64,000 bases of DNA. Source: Struthio camelus (Eukaryota > Chordata > Aves > Struthioniformes > Struthionidae). Shown here one piece after another: positions 1 to 15,300 of the stretch. The notes under the pieces are model-generated. The model did no database searches, was not told where the DNA came from, and saw nothing but the letters and a program-made list of their open reading frames with translations. Made by a program: the position numbers and the translations under genes. The stretch spans positions 5,330,001-5,394,000 of the forward strand of contig NC_090967.1 of NCBI RefSeq assembly GCF_040807025.1. The letters are read 5' to 3'. Position 1 is the first letter of the stretch. Each line of letters starts with the position of its first letter.

Positions 1-3000
1 TGGGACGCGGGCTCCCTAAGCTGAGGGACGTTATAACTCGAATTGAGTCTCTCCTCCCTCGGGGGTTAGCGACAGCAAACACTTCTGCTGCCTCCCACCC
101 CAGGGCAACGCGAGGCTGCAGCCCCCTGGCAGCACAAGCTCACCTCGCTGCCGGCCGACAGAGCCGCGTCCCCCTGCCCTCCCTCGCAGGAACGGCGCTG
201 AGCCGGGGGAGACCGGCTGCCAGGAGCCAGAGCAACCTGAGAAGCTGCCGCCTCGGGTTCCTTGCTGCCCAGGAAGCTCGCGCTAGAGCATCCCTCCGGG
301 AAGAACGTGCGTCTCGCGCATCGGTTGTCTTTTCCCTACTGTGTTTCATGATGACAGTGAGAGATCACAGATGTTCATTCTACCCACAACAAGTTGGTTC
401 ACCCATGAGTCTGAACGGTCTCATGGTTAAATCAAGGAAAGCGTATGACAGTAGTTATTGCCCTTTACGCGCTTGCCTCCCCCAGCCCCCGGGTAATCAA
501 AGTTCACTTCTGACCAAGGGTCCACGCTACAGCGTGTGCAGACAGGCGCTTGTTGCTACGTGTTGTTCTAGGCTGTTATTAGCTCACAGAAACAGAAGGC
601 AGCTAAGTTTAGAGGCAGTAAAAGTCATTTGGATTGAGAGAGACTCAACCCCTTAGCGACACAGCCTGAGAAACGGAGGGGTGCCAGTGACTGGAGGTCA
701 CTGGTTGGACAGCGGTTGGAGCGGGCACTGCTTGGGGCTGCACACGCTCCTCGCTGCCAAAACAGCCGCTTCCCCGAGCCTGTCGTGAGCCAGGTCAGGG
801 AGCCTAACACACCCCCAGACTGGCCTCGTTTCTGGTAGATTTGAGGCAGGTGAGCTCCCTGGGCCGGCCCAGCACCAGGGAGGGAGCAGGAACGTGCAGC
901 TGGAGGTGGGCAAGGGGACGGGTCACCGCAGCCCTCCCACGGGCTGTGGCTCCGCTGGCAGTTTCAGCTGGTCTAAGCGTGCAGATTTGAGCCAAGTCAA
1001 TTCAATATTTCATTATTCGGAGCATTATCAGCAGAGCCGTTAGCGTACGGTGGTTTACTCCGGAGTTCACACATCTACCCGTCAGGAACTTCCTCCAGGG
1101 TGTCTGGAAAGGGAAGTTTCCCTGCATTTCCCCAGGACAGCGCCCAGGGCAGCTCCACTACTACAGCGCGACAAAAACACAGGCATCTTTGTACCACACA
1201 CAAGTCACGGCGACAATACAGACTCTGCAAATGAAACTGTTATTCCACTAGGCATCGACTCACCCCCCCCTCACCCCCCCCCAAAAAAGAAAGCAACAGC
1301 AGCAGGGAACGAGGAGGAAGCAAACAGCACATCACTTTTCAGCCCCCCATACCTACTTAAACACTTCAATATCCATTCCTGCCGCCACACCTGTGCCGGT
1401 ACTATTTGTGATCCACCAGAAAGTATATCAGGTAATTAATCTAGATTAAAAACTACCTGGAACAATATACTGTCTTTTCTTTGAGTCCAGATCAATTCCC
1501 CAGTTCAGTTCACCACATGACCCTGCAAACGGTTGCACTGGCCCACGTCAAAGGGGCGTGTGTAGCAGCAATAAGCAGTGCGTGTTATTTAAATTACCAC
1601 TGCTGCTGAAACAAACACTCAAATTACAGCTTAAGAGCAAATGACTGCTGCCATCATCACTGCAACCTGTAGAGTTTCAAGGAATTAACAGCAGCCAGGC
1701 AATTTGGTATTCTCTTTGCTTTGACCCCCCCCAACTCCATGCTTTGTTCCATCAGATTCTGTCTTAGCAGCCCCAGTTACTAACTTTGTAATAGTAAGTC
1801 TTGCTACTGCAAGGGGTACCATGCAAATAAGAGTTTTGGCAGATTTTTTTTTTGAATTTAAAAAAGGTAATAGGCTATATTATCACCAATAACATATTGT
1901 TTCAGACCATCTAGGCAACTGACCAGAAAAGGCAATCACCCATACTAGTTAAATGCACTATCTATGCAAGTATCACAGGCATCTTTGCAACACATTTCCA
2001 GGAAGCCAAAACCCAGAAGTTTACAAGCTATTTTGAACACAGGTGAACAGGAAAGCTCCAGAGCAAGGACAAGAAATCAGCTACACCACCATCCTCAAAC
2101 AACTGAGCTCAAGCTGATTCAGCTGTTGAGGATACGGAACACCAAAAACCCATCATACTCGTTTAAGGTCTTTTAAAATTATGACGAAACTAAACACAAT
2201 AGGACCTAGTGCAGCAGGCACCAAATCTTTCTCTGGAACCCAGGATTGATGCGCTAATGCCACTTCGAACTCTAGATGCTCGGGACGGCTGCAATCACCT
2301 GCACAGAGTAATACACACATGAAACACTATCAGTCGCCTCGATGCAAAAAAAATGTGATTTTGAAATCGCTATCTGAAATAAAACTAGGTAGAATAAGGA
2401 AACAAACAGAAACTGTAAGAGGTACAACAGGCTCAGCCTCTCTGCACACTGCAGCTTCCTCAGAACTGATAAGCTTATTAGCCCTTGCAGAAAAGGATAA
2501 AGCTAAAGCAAAAGCCATGCCTACTCTACTTTCGCCCACACATATCACTTCCCTGCATTGAAAGAAATTACCGAGACCCCCCTGAAGTGAAGTACTGTGT
2601 TCCTTCGCTCCCAACATTTATACTACTATAGTAGTGTCTGTAGCACCTTTTTCTGGAACATTGCTCCCTTTTTTTTTTTTTTTAAATTCAATTCTAGAAA
2701 GCAAATTAATCACTGATGATAGGGGCTTTTGTTTCTAGGACTTCGGTACAGCAATCAATACAAAAACCAGGCATGGAAGCATCTTTAACTACGCAACTCG
2801 TGCGTCAACTGGAAGATCATGCTAGGACAATATATTACTTAACATACTACAACACATGGACCAATTTATTATTAATAACTCCAATCCCAGACTTTTCCTG
2901 AAGGTCTGAGCAGCAAGGCTGAGATACTGCATGAATGGCAGTCTGATTTTCAACCAACTCAATCCACATAGCGAACACATCATGGGTTGTTACTTACAAA

Positions 3001-5870
3001 TCAAAGCTAGATTTGCACCAGTGAGAGAGGTATTAACGGCAAATAGCTAAATTATTGTCTAATATTTAAAATAAGGAAGAGATTGTTAAATATGCAAGAC
3101 AAGGAATCATTTAATTGCAAGCACAATTCTAACAGCCAGTTGGAAACGACAGGCTTTCCCACAGAGGAAAAAAATAACAAATCTCATTATTCCTGACATC
3201 AGGTAATAAATTCCCTGAAGAGTACAAATAACGATTTAACAAGGCAAAGGTGCCCGGCTTGGTGGAAGAGGTGGTTTCTCAGCACACTAAGCCCAAAGGG
3301 AAAAAGAGTTGTTTCTGCCAGAACCAAGGAATCTCTTCCCTATAAGGGTTCACACAACTGCTACAACAAGGTGTCAGACACTCTTCTCCAGCTATTGTTT
3401 CTACTCAGTTCTTCCAGGAAAGGGATTTTCCATCACTGTGTGTGTGTGATAACACTAAGCTCATACTTTCCTTCAACACGAGCCTTGGTACATTGTTGCT
3501 AACCTACAAGCTTTGGAAGGAAATTGATGTTGATACTTACTGTTTAAGTAGTATAGTTGTAGCAGTTTGCCCTCATTTTTTCCCCCCAAAGGGAAAAGGC
3601 TGAATAAGGGAATATATAATACCAGATACCTTGAGTGGCTTCCCAAACGAGACAGTATTTAAGCAGTTTATTTCTTATAGGTGTCCTTTGAAATAAAGGT
3701 CATACATGTAAACTCTAAACTAAGTGTGTGAAACTAAGTTATAAGTATGTTCTGCATCAATTACTAGAAGAGATCTCAAGCGCTAAATGCATCTGTACAA
3801 TTAAAACAGGGCTTAACGCAGTGGTTAAAACAAAGATGAACAATTGGTGCAGAAGATGACTTCTGATAGCAAGCAGGTACCAAGAACCTGGGGAAAAGAT
3901 TACTCTGAACAACTAAACTCAACACAGATAGGGCAATTTATTTTTTATTTTGTTAAAGCAGGACATCAGAGTTACTCCAGCTCTGTATGCACTTCAAAGA
4001 CCTTTACAGTTACATTGGGATATCCACAGAAGAGAAACAGCTTGTATTAGAGAACATATCAGTGAAGCTTAAATTCAAATCATCCCAAATTAAAGCACTA
4101 CAGAGAATAGTCTTCCCTCTCCTCACCCTCACAAAACTGGATTGGCCTTCTGCACACGTGAGGGTATCAGGGCAGTTTTCACCCTTACTCCCCTCCAGAA
4201 ACATGCACATATACACAGCAACAATTATATTGGAAAAGTCTGAATGAAATCCAGGCCTCACAGCTTGTCTTTCTTGGTAAACAAGGAAGTCAATCACAAT
4301 AATGAATACTTTTAAGTTTGAATGCAAGCACTTCTTTTAACACAAGAGTCTAAAAGGCCAGAAGAAAGGAGCTACAATTTTCTGCCAGTGCTAACAGCAC
4401 TGCGGCTCAAAGCTGCATTAACTTCTTACTGCAGGAAAAGATTATCAGAGCAGTTTCTTATACTTTCACATTGGGACTCGAGTCAGATTCAATTCAGAAT
4501 TTACTTTTAAAAGTGTTCAAGATTTAAGTTTTTTGTTCCCTTCATGAAAACAGCAAGACAGGTAGTTTTATCTATTGTTTACCATCTATTCTACAGGCTT
4601 CAGAGAAAAAAAAAACCTCTGACATCTAAGTCTGCACCAACTAACCTCAGCTACGCCAGTCTCATTTGAGGAAGAGGTTAAAATGGAAGACAGCCCCCTG
4701 CCTACAGGCATTTCTAAACAATGGGGCGATTTTTCCACCACTAATTATTGCCCTGGATAAGTATCAAGTATGTAGAATTATAACTTAATATACACTACTC
4801 TTCAAGCATATGCGGCTACTGACCTGTCAGAAGCTCAGCAGAGCTGCTGGCTGATGCTCTACTTCCCTTTGCAGAGAATTGTCTAGTTATTTCTGAACCC
4901 CCTCGTCACAACCAAGCTGGAAGCACTCTTAGAGGCATCAGAAAATACAGCATTATTTAGCATTAATGGATGGGGAAAGGGAGAAGTATCCATCATAAAA
5001 TATATCTCCTGGTTACTTACAGCCACAGTGTTTTAGAAAGTAACACCAGAGGTAGGAGAACCAGGGCTGCCAACAGCTTTAAAGTTAAAAGAAGCCACAG
5101 ATCTCTTAAGAGTTTTATTAAACTAGGTAGGTGCTCAGTCTAATGTCAAGTGAAAAGACTGCAGCCACCAAGAGAACCCAGAGCAAACAGAATTCATGAA
5201 GTATACAGACATCTCACTAAGAACCGAGTTAAAGTACTGCAAACTTGAATAACTTTGACATTTAAAAGCCCACAATTGCCATTACAATTCGTTACTGTTA
5301 CTAGAACATGTAATGCTCCTGCTCACGACAGATGTACATCATAGTAGATTACTCAAGAAATTACAAGGTCAGGGTGATTTTTCTTCAGTTTTCATGCCAC
5401 ACACAGGCTGCTCTAGAACGTTTCCAAACTGCAAGAACTTTATTAGCTACTTCAAGATTGCAATACACATCTAATACCGAATATAGTTATTAAGAGGAAA
5501 GAAGTATGACTTTAATAGAGTCAAAACCTTGTTTTATATACCCAGCCTCCTGGAACTGCCATTCAGTGCGACGCACCCTTAGCTGTGCCCGCCCCCCCCC
5601 CCCAAAAAGCCACAGATGGTCAAGCCAAACCCACCTTTGCATCCTGCTGTAGTGACTTTTGAGCTAAGATTTAGCAATCTGACAGATTGCAGACTCCGCA
5701 GTCCTCTCCCAGAAACAAACGCCTAAGCGGAAAACTGCTTTAACATGCCAAAAACCTTAAATGGATTAAATAACACTTCAGATAACCGCAACTTACAGGT
5801 GAAACCCACTTACAGGTGAAGCAAACGCCGACTTCTGCGCTCACGCTACATCCCAGAGCCAGCGGATAAG
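1..5870 (-). other. MED26: MED26 intron 1 (partial), no other gene seen
   Basis: This stretch lies downstream of the MED26 first-exon splice donor at 6472 on the minus strand, so it should be part of MED26 intron 1; the next exon (TFIIS-N domain) is not in the window. I found no conserved coding segment, RNA gene or recognisable transposon on either strand. It is AT-rich unique-looking sequence with short homopolymers (T15 at 2669-2683, a C-run near 5590-5603). The short open frames present lack homology I recognise and have no splice context. Confidence 0.6.
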
Positions 5871-6472
5871 CTCATTAGCGCCGTGCGGAGAGGGATAAAG
5901 GCGAGGAGCGAGCCTGCCCTGCGCCAGAGCCGCCAAACCACCGTCCGGCGCCTCCAGGCGCCCCGGTACGGCCGGCCGGGGGGGGCCCCGGGCCCGAGGA
6001 ACAGGTGGGCGCCGCGGAGGGTCCCGGCGAGCGGCGGCGGGAGCCGGCCCAGAGCCCCCTGCAGGCCGCGCCCGAGCCGCGGCCTGGCGTCGGGAGGCCG
6101 CCGGGCCGCACGCCGCATGGCCGGGCAGCGGCAGCCGGCCCGGGGCGGGGGGGAGCGGCGGAAGGACGCGGCCCCCCGGCAGCGGAGAGACCGCCGGTTC
6201 CGGTACCGGCCCCGCCGCGCGGAGCAGCGAGGCGCCGCGGGACCCCCGGCGGGCACGGCGCCGGCGGAGCTCCCCGCTGCCGCCCGCAGCGGAGGCTTCC
6301 GGTGCCCGGGGAGGAGCCGCGCCGCAGCCGGGGTCCCGGCGGGCGGGCGGAGGCGGCGGCCGCGCGGCCCACGAGCCGCGGCGGGACCCCCCGGGCGGGA
6401 GGGGGGCTGCCCGCGGCCGGCGTCCCCCGCGCTGCCGGCACCCGAGCGGCGGGCGCGGCGGGCCGTACTCAC

Positions 6473-6547
6473 GTTGCTCTGCGGGTCGATGGCCTGCAGC
6501 AGCCGGTCCCTGATCTGCTGCGGGGAGGGCGCCGGAGCCGCTGTCAT
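6473..6547 (-). CDS. MED26: Mediator subunit 26, first coding exon (partial gene)
   Basis: First coding exon of MED26 (CRSP70), the Mediator subunit that links Mediator to elongation factors and TFIID in the nucleus. The minus-strand ATG at 6547-6545 opens 25 codons, beginning MTAAPAPSPQQIRDRLLQAI and closing DPQSN. This is nearly identical to the start of mammalian MED26, with one extra Ala-Pro step. The exon ends at 6473 in front of a consensus gtgagt donor at 6472-6467, phase 0, exactly where the mammalian gene breaks before the TFIIS-N (LW) domain. The rest of the protein lies beyond coordinate 1. Neighbour SMIM7 is upstream on the same strand, as in human 19p13.11. The exon sits inside a CpG island, typical for a housekeeping gene. 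Confidence 0.93.
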
Positions 6548-6903
6548 TGCCTGGGCGAAGCGGGGCGGCTGCGGCCGGGGCGGGCGGGCGGCGGGGCCGG
6601 GCCGGGCCGGGGCGGCGGCTCCTCACTCGCCGGCGGCGGCGGCGGCGGCCTCCTCGGGGAGCCGGAGTGGCATGATCGCTCCCCGCCAGGCGGGGGAGGG
6701 GGGGGGAGCGGCGCGCGGGGCGGGGCGGGGCGCGGGGGGGCCGCGGCGGCGCGACCGGGCCGGGCCCGACTGTTCCGCTCGGGGCCGAACTCAACTGTGG
6801 GCAGGAGCCAGCCCCGCGCAGGGCACCATGGGACACGCCCGACGCCGTTACGCACGGCGCGCCTCTGACGTCTGCCGCCGTACGGCGCACGCAGCGGCGG
6901 GCA

Positions 6904-6946
6904 CGCATGCGCCGCGGCGGCGGGGGTGGCGGTGCAGCGCATGCGC
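6904..6946. promoter_or_regulatory. Paired NRF1-type palindromes upstream of MED26
   Basis: CGCATGCGC (6904-6912) and GCGCATGCGC (6937-6946) match the NRF1 consensus and lie 33 bp apart centre to centre, about 360-400 bp upstream of the MED26 ATG. NRF1 sites are common in housekeeping CpG-island promoters. Binding is inferred. Confidence 0.6.
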
Positions 6947-7149
6947 AGTCGGCCGCGAGGTGCCTGTCGGGGGGAAGGGGGGGGCCGGCCCGGCGACGGG
7001 AGCCGTCCGGGGCGGGGGGGGGAAGAAGCGCGTGGCGGGGCCTGGTCTGGCCGCCGTCTCGAACCGGTGCGGCGGTTGGGGGCAGCCCCCGCTCCCCCCC
7101 CCCCCGGCAACCGGCGCCCCCGCAGCGCAGGGGAACGAAGCACAGGACA

Positions 7150-9933
7150 CCCTCGGGACGCCAAGGCGTTTATTTGCAAAGGTTTGAATAGTCCCTGCTC
7201 TGTCAGCACTTCTGGGAGTCATCGTCTACAAGAGGCAGTTCCTAGATGTCCGATGTGAAGACACGTTTTAGATATATATTCATTTCTCCTGCATCTATGT
7301 ACTTGAAGAATTAACCTTAAGAGATGTAGCCCAAGAGTCAGTGTTGGGTATCAGAGAAAACCCACTCTCAGCAGCTACTGTTCAGTACCGTGTAAATCTG
7401 TACACAGCTTAGGTCCAACTGAAAGATGGAAATAAACAAAAAAATACTTCCTCTTCTGCAGTGTACCGTTTAAAAAAAAATGCTTTTACTGCTTTCCTCA
7501 CCCATGCTGTCTCTTAGCATCTCTTCCTAGGGCCATTACTCAGCTATTAAAGACACAAGGCAAACGCACACATTTTGAGGCCTTAGTTTATGCTTGCAGG
7601 AAGGTGATACACACTCCTACTTGCTTGTGAAAAGTCAAATGTGTTCTGAAAGAAATGATTTCCAATTCCAAACTCACAAAAGACTAAGAGAAGTTTTTGC
7701 CTAGTAGAGGAACTTCAGATTTTCATTATTTTCAAAACAACGGGTGAGGTAACTCTGACATTACATACAAACTATACATAGATAAACTTACAATTGCTAT
7801 GTGGAAAGAGCTAAGCCTACAAAATCTTAACAAATACCGTTCTGTTCAAAGACATATTTAACTTGTCTCTTCTACTGCCTCTCCTTGATTCTGAAGAAAG
7901 CACAAGTTAGGTTTTTAGAAGCTTATCATACGTAATTGGACTGAGTACAAAAGCAAATGTACAAGATTTTGTACTGATGGACATCGGACGTGACAATTGG
8001 TAAGCAGTCAGCCCTTCCACAGCATTTAAGAGCAGTTCCAAATTAACTACTCTCGTCATTTCTAAAGCAGTTGGATGGGAGCAGAACGACTACCTTTGAA
8101 CTTCTGTTCTTCTGAAGAACTGAAATTTTGGGGTGACAGCACTCAGTATTAATCTGCATTATCTATTTGGAGCTTTAAAATTGTGTATTTTCCTTTACCA
8201 GTAGAGTTTGATCATCCTCCATTCCCTGTGTTCGCCATATTCAAAGGGTCACTCAGAAAGCGGAATATGAGTTCTGCACAGGAACAACCATTTTTCTGAG
8301 TGAGAATTAAAACCCAGAGTCTGAAAATGAGACCCGAGTGCTTCTCTGCTGACTATAAGGGCCCTCTAGTGGCTTAGGCATAAAACTGATAAAAACTTCT
8401 TACAATCTCTGCCATGTACATTTCACTGAGGAAGACTCAGCTGAATGAACGTTAGGGAGAAAATGCTTTCCAAGGATTATATAAAGCAGTGGACTTGTCT
8501 GGATGCCATCTCACAGATACCATGACAAGAACAGCACATTACTCTCTTTTACTCATTAAAAATACATTAGAAAAGAGTTAAGGTATAAAATACAAAAATT
8601 ACACACAAGACATCTCCTATAATTTAGCCGAAGATTGTAAATGCTTCTGTGCAATACAAACCTCTCTTGAAGGATCCTTTTCTCCATATATTCGTCTATG
8701 TTCATGACTGCGAGGCATCCCCAAAAGAGCGGATGAACACTTTGAACACTTCAGGTAATACAAAAATGCATCACTGGAGTGAACTGCTGCGAGCAGATGA
8801 CACCTGTGTGCTGACTACTTGGCTGCATCCAGATAAAATTCAAGGTATTGGTTAAAACCAAGCCTCGGTTTAAAATCTTGAGGCCTCTCTTTCTTCTCAA
8901 CAGTTACATAGCTGAAGAAATTGAGGCTGAGAAAGTTCCACTAATAGTTTTCACTTTGTTTTAAAAGATAACCAGCACTGCACTCTGTCAAGTTATTTTG
9001 GTGATGCTGGGGGAAAGTTATGAGTCAAAGAGGCTAACAACATAAATAAATACCATCAAAAGCCAGTCACAGTTGCAACACAGACTAGTTAAAATTTCTC
9101 AGAAACATTGATACTGAATTGATTTCTCATGCAGTAGAATGAACACGGACATCAAACACATTTTTACCCATGAATAGAACCTCTATATTCAACCAAATCC
9201 AAAATGATTCCAAAACTGTTCCTTAGGGTTGGCATATAGAACAATTTCTGCAATTTTTCTATTCAACTCCTCCTACGTTTTGTTTAGGAAAAAAACACCA
9301 TCTTTGAAATTTTAATTTAAAAAGCATTTTGTTGGAAAAAATAAAGAGAATCACATGTTTTTCATCATCTTTGTGTATTTCTCAAACAAACTAAATGTAA
9401 CAGTGAGGAAAAAATGGACGCTGTTTTCAAACTTAAAACAGTATAATACTTTGCTCAACTTTATAAAAATGAGAATAAAGAAGTGAGATTTCAAGTAACC
9501 TAGACAATCATGACATTGGCAGACACGTCAAGAGCTGGGAATGACTAAAACTGCACAGTTTTAAGTCTGTGGTCTTCCATTATGCTGCAATTCTACACTG
9601 AATACTAAGCACCATACTCTAAGCCAACCAAAACAATTTAAAGTTCTCTATTTGAGTAACGTTGAAATGATTTTACTTTGAACATTTTGGCTCAGGAGCC
9701 TAAAGGCTTACTTCCCCAAGCAGCAAGCAAACCAGCATAAGCCATGTAATTATACGACTGACTGAAGAGGATGAACGTGTCCTGTCCCTTTAATATTTTA
9801 GAGCTTGTACTGAAGAACAAGCCACAATCCCAGGGCAGTATTTTGAAAGCATTATGGTCTTTTACTTTACAGAAAAGTTATGTTTCCAGCCAAAAGTCTC
9901 TTCCAAGTTAACAGACATGTTTGTGGATGACTT
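7150..9933 (-). other. SMIM7: SMIM7 3' UTR
   Basis: From the SMIM7 stop codon (9936-9934) leftwards there is no further coding exon or splice chain I can support. The first good minus-strand polyadenylation signal at the far end is AATAAA at 7174-7169, so cleavage is expected near 7150. That makes a 3' UTR of about 2.8 kb for a 75-codon protein, ending at the edge of the MED26 CpG island. Earlier polyadenylation within the stretch is possible and would shorten it. No transposon recognised. Confidence 0.6.
7169..7174 (-). terminator. SMIM7: Polyadenylation signal of SMIM7
   Basis: The minus strand reads AATAAA here, followed by a C/G-rich stretch. It is the last signal before the MED26 CpG island and the likely distal poly(A) signal of SMIM7. 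Confidence 0.6.
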
Positions 9934-11925
<1,992 letters not shown>

Positions 11926-11975
11926 CGCGGCGGCGCCGGAAGCGGAAGAGGCGGGCGGGGCGCTGCGCTGCCTCG

Positions 11976-11985
11976 GCGCATGCGC
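11976..11985. promoter_or_regulatory. NRF1-type palindrome between SMIM7 and TMEM38A
   Basis: GCGCATGCGC, a perfect 10-bp palindrome matching the NRF1 site, lies 51 bp from the SMIM7 ATG and 144 bp from the TMEM38A ATG, so it could serve both directions. Binding is inferred. Confidence 0.6.
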
Positions 11986-12128
11986 CTGCACCGTCCCGTT
12001 CCCCCCCCCGGCTCCCCGCGTGCGGCCGTCAGGGGGCGCCGCTGCGACGGGGCGGGGCGAGGGCGGCGGAGCCCCGAGCCGGGTCCGGGCTGCGGAGCGG
12101 CCGCCGCCGCCGCCGCCGCTTGGGCGCC

Positions 12129-12361
12129 ATGGAGCTGCCGGCGGCCCTGCAGTTCGGGGAGCTGGCGGCCGCCTTCGCCGCCCTCCCCGTCTTCCCGCTC
12201 TTCGACCTCGCCTACTTCATCGTCTCCGTCCTCTACCTCACGTACGAGCCAGGTCAGTGCGCGGCCCGCGCCCGCCGCCGCCCCGGCCCGTGCCTATACG
12301 AGGCGGGCGAGCCGGCGGCCGCGCAGAAATAGCGCCGTCAGTCGGGGCCGGGGGCGGCGGT

Positions 12362-12394
<33 letters not shown>

Positions 12395-15300
12395 ACCACC
12401 TAGTATTTTATTTAAGCTGTGATTCGCACCACACGGAGGTATCTAAGCGCAGCCACCACCTCGCCGCTGTCCCCCAGAGCAAGGCGAGACGTCTCTGCCC
12501 CGTTGCTTGGTTTTCCCGTTCCCGAGGCTTTGCCCTCCTCACGTGCCTTCACAAGAGGCTGTACGCAAGATCTTGCCTTTTTGCACCTGGCGCTCCGTTC
12601 TCGGGCACCCTCACTGCCCTTGCGGTCCTCTTCTCTTGGTCCTCTCCAGCTCTACACACCTGCACCTTAGCTTTCCTTTTCTCCCGTGCTGCCGTCTGAC
12701 TGGGCCTTTTCTGCATGCTATCTTTACTGCATTTCTGATGCCATGCGCATCCTTCGTGCTCTGTTTTCATCACTTTCAGTGTAACTACCCAATGACTGAG
12801 GGGGAAAAAAAAATCTCCTTCGGTATGATTTTAGGATCCTCCAGTTCTGCAGCTTCCTGATTGCTGTGCCACACAAGCTATGCGCTGTTTTATTTAAATT
12901 CCGTGTAAACAGAACAGCTGGGTTTTCAAGGCTTGGTCACCGACAGCTGTCTCCCAAGTCTTAAAATGAACAGTTAACAGGCAGCCCTTATAAAAACGCC
13001 TTTAAAAATATGTAAGCCTAGTAATCCGTTTGGACCGCAAAAGGTTGGGGTGTACTTTTCAGTCGATTATTATAGACTGCTTCATCCCACAGCTCCTATA
13101 CTTAAGATCAGGGTCAGGACAGAAATGCTGTGCTTCCTCCTTGGAGACAGCACGGCTTTATGGAGCAAAAGAAAAACAAAGTTTACTAAATTTAAGCAGC
13201 AAGCTAAATTTCAGGTTCCTATAGAATCAGCTTCATACAATGGCTGTTGTAGCTGTCTCACTTCTCAGCTGGTTTAAGTGTCTTTGAGGATGGAGTTTTC
13301 TTTCTATGATGGAAGAGTATATGAATAGTCACAGATTTAGCATATGCTGATTCACTTACTGTTATTTAAGGTAGGCCACTGTTAGTAACGTTGACCCAAC
13401 GTTTTAGCATTCTGTCTTTTGGCTGCCTATTACTGGCTTACTGAATGAGTATAGTAACTGAAACACTGCACAAAGGACTCTGGAATCAGCTTAAGGTGAT
13501 GAAAGAATCTTACGGAACTGATATGCTGGAGAGACTTCCCTGAGGAAGCATAGCAGTGGGTGAAAATGGCTAGAGGGAGCAAAAAACAAACAAACAAACA
13601 AACAAACCAGAGTAGGAGGCTGTGGGAGACCGTAACATATTACCAAACTGTAATACTGCTTTAATATGTAGTTCTATTTTCTAAACTTCTAGGGCATTTG
13701 CAAATTAGAACAGGGGCAGGGAAGAATCCTCAGATTCCCTTCTCTTAAATAAAAGATTAAGAATTACTGTTCTATTTTTACAGGTTATCTTATGAATGAA
13801 AGAGCTGAACAGATTGTTCATGAATTCTAGAGGGCACCTAGGTTGAAGCAATGGAGAGAATGGTACTAGTATGCATTTTATTTTTAGACTGTAAAACGTC
13901 ATTGATTTCAAGGGAAAAATTTGTTCCTTCTAATTGCAGGAAGTAGCAAAAACCATAGGAGATAAAACTCTTAGCCAACTCACAAACTTTTAATGACTCA
14001 GTTCTTATGAAACCTCATGGGGGGCCTGTAAGCTATGATCCCATGTTATTGCTTGACAATATCTGGTACGTCTTCAGATTTCACAGAATACACTTTTGTA
14101 TTTTGTTTTACAACCACTTTTCTCTGACATTCTGTTGTCAGAGAAAATGCAAGGAAAGTCTCTTGGAGGGTCTTGGAGCTTCTATGTATTTGTCTCTTCT
14201 CATTTGGAATTTGCTTCACAGGAGCTGTGGAGATGTCTCGTAGGAGCCCTGTTGCCTCTTGGCTTTGTGCTATGCTCCACTGCTTTGGAAGTTACATACT
14301 TGCTGATCTGTTACTTGGAGAATCACCTCTTCATTATTTCAGTAATAACTCCAGTGTTGTCCTGGCCACAGCAGTCTGGTGAGTCTTTTACACTTCATCT
14401 CATTTATTAGGCATAAGACGCTGCGGGCTGTGTATGAAACCATCCTGTGTGAAGGGAGGGATTCTGCTTGTGTGACATACGTATATTATCTTGTTTGGAA
14501 TAACTGAGGGAAACAAGAAGTGGCGTGAAGTTGTCCTTGAGTCTTTTGTATTCCTAGATCTGATTTCCAGTTTGTCTGACCAGTTGTCTAACGTTGTGAT
14601 TATATGGGCTGGAGACAGTCCAACTGCAGGGCATTTCTATTCATAGCTGCCACAGCTGAACCGTGGCCAAACTGCAAAGGCAGCATGCACTGCACTGACA
14701 CCACATATCGTAGAAGAGTGGCACACAGTGAAGTTTGGGGATCATTTTTGGTCATGTTAGTGAAACGTGCACAAATGAACCATGCTTTCTCAAAGGTTTA
14801 ATTTCCTCAGTGCATAGGGGACCTATGTGCTTTTGCGTGACAGAACCAGCATTTCCTTCTCCTTGAAACAATTCAGGCTAACTCTTAATCCTGTCTATAC
14901 ATCCCAAATGAGGACAAACAAACGGGTCCCTGAACTCTTTGTGATTTTGTTCCAGGTATTTGATGTTCTTCTGTCCCATGAACCTCTTCTACAAGTGTGT
15001 TAGCTTTCTGCCTATGAAGCTCATCTTTGTGGCAATGAAGGAGGTGGTCAGAGTTCGCAAAATTGCTGCTGGGGTCCACCACGCTCACCACCACGGGTGG
15101 TTTGTTATGATGGCTACTGGATGGGTCAAAGGTGAAACCTGAGATACTCTAATGCAGCAGGGACACGCTCAGCCTCTGTGGGGAGGGATGGGAGAATCCG
15201 TGAGTGGAGCTGAGGTGAACACATCGCTCGGTGCTGACTGATAAGCCGATTAATGGATGTGGTTAACTGGTACTTTAGGGTAACAACTTCTAAGTTTGGG

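Larger units (their letters stand above)
5870..7135. promoter_or_regulatory. MED26: CpG island and promoter of MED26
   Basis: A stretch of roughly 1.2 kb of very high GC and CpG density spans MED26 exon 1 and its upstream flank. Upstream of the exon are two palindromic NRF1-type motifs, CGCATGCGC at 6904-6912 and GCGCATGCGC at 6937-6946, and a half CRE TGACGTC at about 6867. These fit a TATA-less, dispersed-start promoter driving MED26 leftwards. Exact start sites cannot be read from sequence. Long open frames on both strands here are by-products of high GC. Confidence 0.8.

Noticed and set aside
5883-7187. Long open frames (up to 434 codons) on both strands in the MED26 CpG island
   Set aside because: Arg/Gly/Pro/Ala-only composition on both strands, caused by GC richness; only the 25-codon MED26 exon has homology.
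12362-12391. (AGC)10 considered as a coding poly-Ser/Gln tract
   Set aside because: It lies beyond the TMEM38A exon 1 donor, whose splicing to exon 2 is strongly supported.
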